NCBI RefSeq assembly: GCF_025717515.1
Contig: NZ_JAJIRN010000002.1
Location: forward strand, 186,001 to 250,000
DNA length: 64,000 bases
Direction: 5' to 3'
Origin: Roseateles oligotrophus
GTDB lineage: Bacteria > Pseudomonadota > Gammaproteobacteria > Burkholderiales > Burkholderiaceae_C
The translations under genes and the position numbers were made by a program. The notes under the pieces were generated by a model. That model was not told the DNA's origin, ran no database searches, and saw nothing but the letters and a program-made list of their open reading frames with translations. This document shows, one piece after another, positions 34,201 through 43,200 of the stretch (position 1 is the first letter of the stretch; the number at the start of each line of letters is the position of its first letter).

Positions 34201-37200
34201 GCTGGCGGCTTCACGTTACCGGTGCTGTTGCCATTGCCAGGCGAGGGCTCGGTGGCATCGCCCTCGGCTGCAATGCGCACATTGGCAGCAGCCTGCGCAC
34301 GCAGCAACTCGCTGGCGGCGACCAGGCCCTCAGCGCCTGCTTCGGGCGTCGGCACTTCGGGATTTGTCGGATCGGTCGGTTCAAGTGCCACCTCAATAAC
34401 GCCGACCGGCGCACCCAGGCTCAGCACCGTAGCTGCCGTGTTCAGCAATTGAATATCTCGCCCTGCCGCCAGCGAAATGCGCCCGACCGTGCTGCGCAAC
34501 TTGACCGCCGCGCCAGAGTCCTGGCCAATCAGCAATGAACCCTTGCCTTGTGATTGCGGGTCCAGCGCCTGGATTGCCATTGGGTCCGCGCTTGTCAGGT
34601 CGGCGCCTGCCACCAAGCGGATCGCGCCGGCGCGCTCCGATGTCCCGATCAAGTCCTGGCCCTCGATCGGTGAGGGCCGCAAGCCGGTGCTCAGACTCGC
34701 CTGCAGCAGCAGATCGCCGGCCGCGCGCAGCGTGATTGCCGCCTCGCCCGCATGAGGTGCTTGCTGTCTTTGCGCCTTGCTCAGCACCGGCATGGCCCAA
34801 TTGCTTTGCAGTTTCAAGTCCTCGGCCGCGCGAATTTCGACGCCGGGGCGCAGCAGCAAGATGCGTTTCAAGTCGGTGTTGCCGGCGCTGAGTCGGACTG
34901 CAATTTGCTCGGCGCTGCCGTTGTCCGCGCCCATAAAGGCTTGGTTCTCAGACACCACTTGGCTGAGTGAAAGCACTGCCGGATCACCCGTTGGCTGCAG
35001 GGTTGGCGCCACGGTCGGGGCTACGGTCGGGTTCAATGTCGGCGCCACAGTTGGCGCCACAGTTGGCGCGATAGTCGGTGCGACCGTGGGAGCAATGGTT
35101 GGCGCAACCGTTGGAGCTACGGTCGGGGTAACTGTCGGTGCAACTGTCGGTGTGACCGTAGGACCCACGGTCGGACCCACAGTCGGCGCGACGGTTGGCT
35201 TGGTGGGTGGCGCCGGCGGTTTGACGGTTCCGGTCGTGCCCCCATTGCCGGCCGAAGGATCGGTCGGCGCGCTAGTTGGCGCCACTGTAGGTGCGGTCGA
35301 TGGCCCGGTCGGCGGTGAAGGCGGCTTGACAGTACCCGTCGTACTGCCATTGCCGGCCGAGGGGTTGGTGGGCGAGGTCGTGGGTGCAACTGTCGGGGCA
35401 ATCGTTGGTGCGACCGTGGGTGAAACCGTCGGAGCGACCGTTGGTGAGGGCGTCGGAGCAGCCGTTGGTTGCACAGTTGGCGCCACGGTGGGAGCCATTG
35501 TCGGAGCAACCGTTGGTGAGGCTGTTGGGCTCGCTGTTGGTATAGCAGTTGGTGCTGCGGTTGGGCTCGCTGTTGGTGCAGCGGTTGGTGCTGCGGTTGG
35601 GCTCGCTGTTGGTGCAGCGGTTGGTGCTGCGGTTGGGCCTGCGGAGGGTGCAACAGTTGGCCCCGAGGGCGGCGCTGGAGGCTTCACGGTACCAGTCGTA
35701 CCGCCATTGCCGGCAGAGGGGTTTGTCGGCGCAGCCGTAGGCGCAGCCGTAGGCGCAGCAGTCGGCGCAGCCGTAGGCGCAGCAGTCGGCGCAGCAGTCG
35801 GCGCAGCAGTCGGCGCAGCCGTAGGCGCAGCAGTCGGCGCAGCCGTAGGCGCAGCCGTAGGCGCAGCCGTCGGCGCAGCAGTCGGCGCAGCCGTAGGCGC
35901 AGCAGTCGGCGCAGCCGTAGGCGCAGCAGTCGGCGCAGCAGTCGGCGCAGCCGTAGGCGCAGCAGTCGGCGCAGCAGTCGGCGCAGCCGTAGGCGCAGCA
36001 GTCGGCGCAGCAGTCGGCGCAGCCGTAGGCGCAGCAGTCGGCGCAGCCGTAGGCGCAGCAGTCGGCGCAGCCGTAGGCGCAGCCGTAGGCGCAGCAGTCG
36101 GCGCAGCCGTAGGCGCAGCAGTCGGCGCAGCCGTAGGCGCAGCAGTCGGCGCAGCCGTAGGCGCAGCCGTAGGCGCAGCAGTCGGCGCAGCCGTAGGCGC
36201 AGCCGTAGGCGCAGCAGTCGGCGCAGCCGTAGGCGCAGCAGTCGGCGCAGCCGTAGGCGCAGCCGTAGGCGCAGCAGTCGGCGCAGCCGTAGGCGCAGCA
36301 GTCGGCGCAGCAGTCGGCGCAGCAGTCGGCGCAGCCGTAGGCGCAGCCGTAGGCGCAGCCGTAGGCGCAGCAGTCGGCGCAGCAGTCGGCGCAGCAGTCG
36401 GCGCAGCCGTAGGCGCAGCGGTCGGCGCAGCAGTCGGCGCAGCCGTAGGCGCAGCCGTAGGCGCAGCGGTCGGCGCAGCGGTCGGCGCAGCCGTAGGCGA
36501 AGCGGTCGGCGCAGCCGTAGGCGCAACAGTCGGCCCGGTCGGGGGCAACGGCGGCTTCTTGGTCGGGGTCGTCGCTCCATTGCCCGGCGAAGGTTGATCG
36601 CTCGGACCTGCGGCACCACCGCCATCACTGGGCCGGGCGGATACGCCCGGCGCTGGCGTGGGCGGTACTGGTGGCGGCTCCTTGCCTGTCGTCGCACCAT
36701 TGCCATCAGAGGGCGTGGTCGGCGGCGTCGTGGGTTCGGTGGTTGGACCTGGGCTCGGCGCCGGCGTCGGCACCTTGGTCGGGGCCGGCGTCGGCGCCGC
36801 AGTAGGAGCAGGCGTTGGCGCCACGGTCGGCAAGACACCGTCATACAGTTGCTTGACGCCGTCATAGACCTTGAAGGCCTCAACGTCGACGCGACTGACG
36901 CCGGTTAAGTTTGATTGAATCGCCGCGACCCGTACATCTTGTCCGTCACGTGATGCGCGCAACAACAGCTCACCACTGCCGGTTTGACCCGCCGCATTGG
37001 ATACATCAATGCTCGCGCCGGTTTGCAGATGCAGCCAACCTTGCTGGCTGTTCAGGCTGACCGTGCCGCCATCGCCACCCTTGGCGTTCAGTTTGGCTCC
37101 CGACTTCAGCGTGATGTCATCACGGGCATTGAGGGCGATATAGCCCGCCTCGGCCTTCGACGCGTTGCTCAGATTGCCGGCCACAGTCAACCCGCCCCCG

Positions 37201-40200
37201 TCAGCGATCAGTGTGATCCGCTGCGCGCTCAAGGTGGCCGCTGCGGGCAGCAACTGATCCCCGACGCGGTTGCGTACCGCAATGCTGTCGGCAAAAGCGA
37301 AACTGCCGGCCTGCTGCAGGCCTTGACTCAAGGCCAACAAGTCCAGTGCTTCGGCGCTGACCAGGCTGAGGTTGCCGCCGCGCTCGGCGGAACCCGCCGC
37401 CGCACGCAGCTCGCCACCGAGCTGCAAGCGACCCTCGGGTGCACTCAGATCGAGGCTGCCGGCGTCGCCGCCCTCAACCCCAAACGCCAGACCTGCGCCC
37501 GACAGATCAAACAGCGCCCCGGCACGCATCTCGATGTCGCCATGCTCGCTGCGCGCCTTCAGACTACCAGCCGCCACATGCGCTACCGGCGCCTTCGGTG
37601 CCGCGCCAATCGTCACGCTGCGGCCGGCCAGATTGACCCGCGCCACACTGTCGAAAACCACATCTGCGCCTTGGCCCGTCGCCTGCAAGTTCAAGTTCCC
37701 CGCAGGCAGGTCAATCATCGTGTTGAGGCGCAGCGACTCGGCCTTGATGGCAAGCCGGCTCGCCACAAGCGCATCGGCAGCCGCGCCCGTGGCGACAGCC
37801 TGCGTTGGCTGCTGGAGCAAGCTGGCCGCGCCGCTGACTTGCCAATCGGCATCGGCGAGCGCACTGGCTTTCAAGACAGGCGCGCGCACCAGCAGGTCAC
37901 CGTCCACCTTCAAACGGCTCTTGCCGCTGAGCAACAGCGAGCGCTCGGCCGACACTTCGGCCTGCGCAACATGCCAGCGCTGCTCGCCCGCGGCCAGCGT
38001 CAGGCTGCCGGTTTCCTTGGTGGCCACGGCGTTGTCGCCGGCGACGAGCAGCAAGCGGCCTTGCGCCAGCTCACCCGCAGCCGGCACTGCTGCCATCAGG
38101 CCGGTGCTGTTACCGAGCACCAAGCTGGCGGCTTGCACATGTGCGGGCCCGACGCTGGCGCCACCCACGCTGACATCGCCCAGCACCTGCAGCATCGGCG
38201 CATCCAAACTCAGCCGCCCTAAGCCGGCTGAGCCCAGGCTGGCACCGGCCAGCAAGTCGATGCTGGAATAGCTGCGCAACAGCAACTGATCGGCCTGGCT
38301 GACCTTGGACAGCAAAGCACTGTCCAGCAGCAAGCTGTCGCTGAACAGCGCAGCGCTGCCGCCGATCTGAATGCGCGGCGCACCGACGCCGATATGCGAC
38401 GCAGCCAGATTCACGTTCGCGCCGAAACTGCTGGCGAAGGTAGCATCGAGCAGCAAGCTGCCAGCTTGCAAATTCACGCCATCGGCAACCCCCAGGCGAC
38501 CCGCCACGCGCTTGGCCTCGCTGCGTGTCAGGCCGTCGGCGGCATTGCCGCTCAGCAGGAGAGCCGCGCCGTCGCCGGCGACGCGCCAGTCCTGAGTGAC
38601 GTTCGTGGATGTTGTGCCCGCCGGGACCAAGGCGCTGACAGTCGCGCCCTGCGCCAAGCTCAAACTATCCTTGGCCAGCAAAAGCAGCGACTGCGATTGC
38701 AAGGGCTGGCTGACGTCATTCAGAACCTGCAGCGTGTTGCTACGAACATCGAGCTTGAGCGGATCAGTCGGGCTGGACGGCACGGCGCCCAGCACCAGGC
38801 TTTGCACACCCAAGCCGGAGAGCTGGGCCGGGCTCAGCCATAGCGTGTCACCGACCGGCACCGATGGCGTGCCGCCGACCTGGATGCGATCGGCTGCAAA
38901 GAAGGCCGCGCCGCCGCTGCCCTGGAGGCCGGCCTTGTTCTTGGCCGCATCGAAGCGCATCGCGCCTTGCAGGTCAACCCGCTGCGCGGCGACCACCAGG
39001 CTGCCGGCGTCGCGGCTCAGCGCCGGCATGGCGCGGTCCTGCTTGGCCGCCAAGGCGGTAAAGAACGTGTCGGCCTCGACTATCCGGATCTCGCTGGCCT
39101 TGCGTGCCTGCGCGGGGGTCAGGACTTGCCAGGTGCTGCTCTGTGCGTCCAGCATTTGCGTTCCAGCAGTACCTAACTTCGCACCCACCAGCACCGTGCC
39201 GTCGTCGCGCTGCAGCGCCGTGCCAATCGCCAGCGGCGTTCCCGCAGTGGCCGGACGCAGCAAAAATGCACCGTCCAGCAAGGCATATCGCGCCGGCAAC
39301 AGGGTGTAGGTGCCGGCCGGCACCGGGCCGCCTGCGCCCATCGTGATCTGACGACCGGAACTTGGCGCATTGCCAAGCAAGCCGATATCGGCGCTGCCGC
39401 CACTGGCAATGGCCGGCACGATCGCAAAGGCGCCGTCACTGCCGCTGAACACATCGCTGGAGCCGCCCGGCCCGGGCACGAACTGCCAGGCTTGGAGGCT
39501 GCCGCCGCCGCTCAGGTTTAACTTTGCGCCGGCATCGACCTGCACCTTGCCTTGGGCCGAGCTCAGCACCACCGCCTTGGCCGGCGCGGCGCTGGCCGTC
39601 AGCACGGCCGACTCGGCACCCGGTGCAAACCATTTTTCGCCCGACCAAGTGCCGAACAGCAGGTCTTGGCCGGCGGCGCTGACACTGGTTTCGCTGCCAC
39701 TGAGCAGGCTCACGCCCTTGCCGGCCTGCAGCTCGATGCGCCCGGCCGGCACGCGCAAGCGTCCACCTTGTACGATCGTGTCGGCCTGCGCCAACAGAGT
39801 GCCGCCGGCACTCCAGGGCGCGGCAGGCGTGGCATTGCCTTGTTGGGCAAAAGTCAAACTATGGCCACTGGCGGACAGCAGAAATTGGGTGTCCGTGGCC
39901 GGGAATATCTGTGCCGCGCTCAGACGCGTGTCGGCCAGCGTGGTCAGGCTGCCGAACAGCAGACCTTGCTTGTAGCTATGGCTTTGCAGCAGCAGGTCGC
40001 CGCCGCTGAGCAAGTTCAAATTGCCCATACCCTGCGTGACCAACTCGCCGTCCAAGAGCAGGCGCTCGCTAGCTTGCAGCGTCAGCATAGACGTCCCGGC
40101 GCTGGCTTGCGGCAGCGGTCGCTTGGCGGCAGTGGCTTCCACCACCGCCTGAGTGTTGGCCCAGACCAGATTGGCGGCAGACAAGCTGGCGGAAGCGCCA

Positions 40201-43200
40201 CGCTTGTCGCCGCTTGCATCAGCGGACATGGCCAGCACCGGCGCATCCAGGCTGATGGCACGGGCCAGATTCAGGCTGACGCCGCCATCAACGGCAATGC
40301 GTTCACGCGCGCTCAGGCTCAACTCGTCCGCCCCGGACGCTTGCAAGGCGGCGGCCGACAGCAGCGCCCTGCCCGTCAAATCGGCAGCACCCTTCAGCTG
40401 CTCGGGACTGAGCTTGGTCGAAATTTGCGTCTGCTGCTGACCCACACGCAGCTCGCGCAGCGGCGGCAGTTGATCGGTGCTGCCGCTGACCGTGCCGAGC
40501 TCAAGCTTGACGCTGACCTTGCCCCCGGCCTGATCTTTGGCGCCGGCAAAGGCCCGCAAATCCCCCTCCAGCAATAGGTCTTGATTGGCGCGCACCGCCA
40601 GGCTGCCGGCTGCAGTGGCGATGGACTGACGCGTTAGCTGCTCGCTGCCCGCCACGCGTTGCTTGAGGTCCAACTCGCCCGCCGCACCGCTGATATCGAT
40701 CTTTCCACCGCTCTGCCAGATCAGACTGGTGGCCTGGCTACCCGCCGCCTCCAAACTGACGCTGCCGCCGGGCAGGATGCGACCCTGCAAGAGCCCGTCG
40801 CTGCTGGGCTGCAGTTGCCGCAGGCCCGCCACATTGATGCGACTATTGGCACCCAGCCACAGATAACGGGCGGTGTTGATGTCCTCGGCGTTGGTGCTGC
40901 GGGCCAAACGCAAATTGACTTGGCCGCCAGGGGCCGTCAGGCTGCCATCCACCATCAGGCGGGTGCCTGCCCCCAAGTTCAGCTTGGCCGTCGGGTCCAG
41001 CGTGATGGCGCTGCCGGTGGCCATGCTCAGCTGACCTTCCGGGCGACCCACACCCAAGCCACTGGAGGCCAGGCTGACGTTGACAGGCTTGGCGAAACCG
41101 GCCTTCTGCGGGCCGGCCTGCATCAGCGATTGAAGCCTGTTGCTGTCGGACGTGCTGCCCGTCATGCGGGCCTCAGGGGATGCCTGCCAGAGTTGCAGCT
41201 TTGGCTTGAGCTGGAAGCCTGCCGCAATGTTCAGAAAGCTGCGGCCATCCAAGGTGTAGTTCTGGAACCCGCCCTGGCTGAAGAACTCGCTGCCCAGATT
41301 CAGGTTGGCGGCCGAGCTATTGCTTTTGTCACTGCTAGCGCTAACGCCATCGCTCAACTGCACCGAGGCGGCCACCAGGTTCAGACTGCCGCCTTGTGTC
41401 ATCGAGTAGCCGCGCAGCTCGGCTTTGTTCAAGTTCAGAACCCGCGCCGCCGCATCCTCGGTGAAGCTGGCCACACCGCTGCTCAGCACAATAGCTCCGG
41501 CGGCCGCGCCGCAGATACGGTCGACGGCGCAATCGGCCCGCTTGAGCGCCCCCGTCACCAAGGCTCCTCCGGATATATCCAATACCGCGCCTTGGCCCAA
41601 GGTGACCGAGCCGCCGGACTGCAGCGTCAGGTTGCCGCCGGTCAAGCCTTGCAGCGGCGCCAATGGATCCAGCGCCGCATTGACCCACAGGCCCGACACA
41701 TCGAGCTTGACCGTCGGCGCCACCTCGACCGCGCCGCTCAAACTTCGCAGCGTCAGCGAAGCTGAAGGCGCCCGCACATCGGCACCCGCCTTGACCAAGC
41801 CCTGCTCCGACAGCAAGCTCAGCTTGGCACCGCTGGCCAGGGTCAAATCCTCGTTCAGGCTGACGGCTTGCTGCGCCACCACCACCACATCACCAAATCC
41901 CGAGGCCATCAGACGTGCGGCCGACAAACCGGACTGCGCGGCCAGCGGCGCCTTCGCGCCGCTGCGCAAATAGGCCCATTGCGCCTCGCTCAGCCGAGCG
42001 GCGCTATCGCCCAGCACAAAGCGCTGAAGAATCGCGCCGTCGTAGCTGCCATCACCAAAATCACTGACATGTTTGAGCGCACCCAGGCGCAACTGCCCGG
42101 CGGCTGCCAGCACGTCCAGGCCGGCCGCTTGGCGGCGGCCCAGCACCGTGCCGCCTGCCAGGCCGCCGTCCAGCGTCACCCGTGGCGCGATGATGCTCAG
42201 GCTGCCCGCAGCCCGGCCTTCCACATAGCCGGCCTCCAGCTGGGCCGACAACACGCTGCCATAAGCCACCACCGGGCCCCAACGGTCGTACTTGACCTTG
42301 CTGGCGCCGGCGTTGCTGATGCCCGTGTAAAGCAGATCTTTGGGCGCATTGTTGAGCGTATAGGCCTGGCCATTGCTGCCGAACAGCTGAGTCGGCCGCA
42401 CCTCGGCGGCCACATAACTCACTTGGCCACCGGCCACCGACAGCATCGACGTGGCATGGCTATAAACGCCCTCGCCGGCCAGCAACCTCAGGCTGCCGCC
42501 GCTGGCCAGGCGCTCGCTGGCGCTGCGCTGCACACCTTTGCGATAGCTGTCCAGATCGCCCAGGATGGCTGAGTTTTGGCGGATGTCCAGCGTCACCTTG
42601 TTGCGATACAACAGGCCTTCTTTTTGCAGCGGCGCGTCTTTCAAATCATTGCTGCCCAGCAACTCGGTGGTGACGAAGTTGCGCGCCACGCTCAGCTCGG
42701 TGTCGCGGGTGCCGGAGACATCGATGCGGGCATTCGCGTCGATGGTGATGCGTCCGCCCTGATCGGCCATATCCAGACGTTGGCTGTCGACCAGGCCGGC
42801 CACATAGTTGGGGGTCTTGAGCGCCTGCAACTGCGCGAGCGCGCCGGGCGCGACGATCTCGGCGCCCTGCGCGATGCTGATATTGGCGCCGGCCAGATCC
42901 AAGCGCGAGCGCACAAAGGTCGCGTTATCGTCCGCCAGCAGCGGCTTGCCATCGGCACCCAGGCCGTCAGCCTTGATCTCGGTACGGCTGCCTGCGCCTA
43001 TCACGAGTTCGCCGCTGGCCGCGGCGCGCTTGTAGCGCGGGTCGCCGGTACTGATGTTGTCGGCCACCGCATCCAGCGCACCGCCCTGGGCCAGCAGCAT
43101 GATGGAGCCGTTCTGGCTGACGCTGGTGCTGGCGCTGATGCGGCCGGACTGGTTGACCGCCATGCCGACCAGGGTGGTGTTGCCGCGCGGCGTGTTGATC

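Noticed and set aside
35720-36530. CRISPR-like array (regular short repeats)
   Set aside because: Units are contiguous 12-base repeats without unique spacers, lie inside a coding frame and have no cas genes nearby.
34777-36597. Long open frame on the plus strand opposite the tpsA stalk, encoding a [11 protein letters not shown] repeat protein
   Set aside because: It is the mirror of the 12-base repeat: the array has no stop in several frames. No ribosome-binding site or flanking domain supports it, and tpsA continues on both sides in the other strand.
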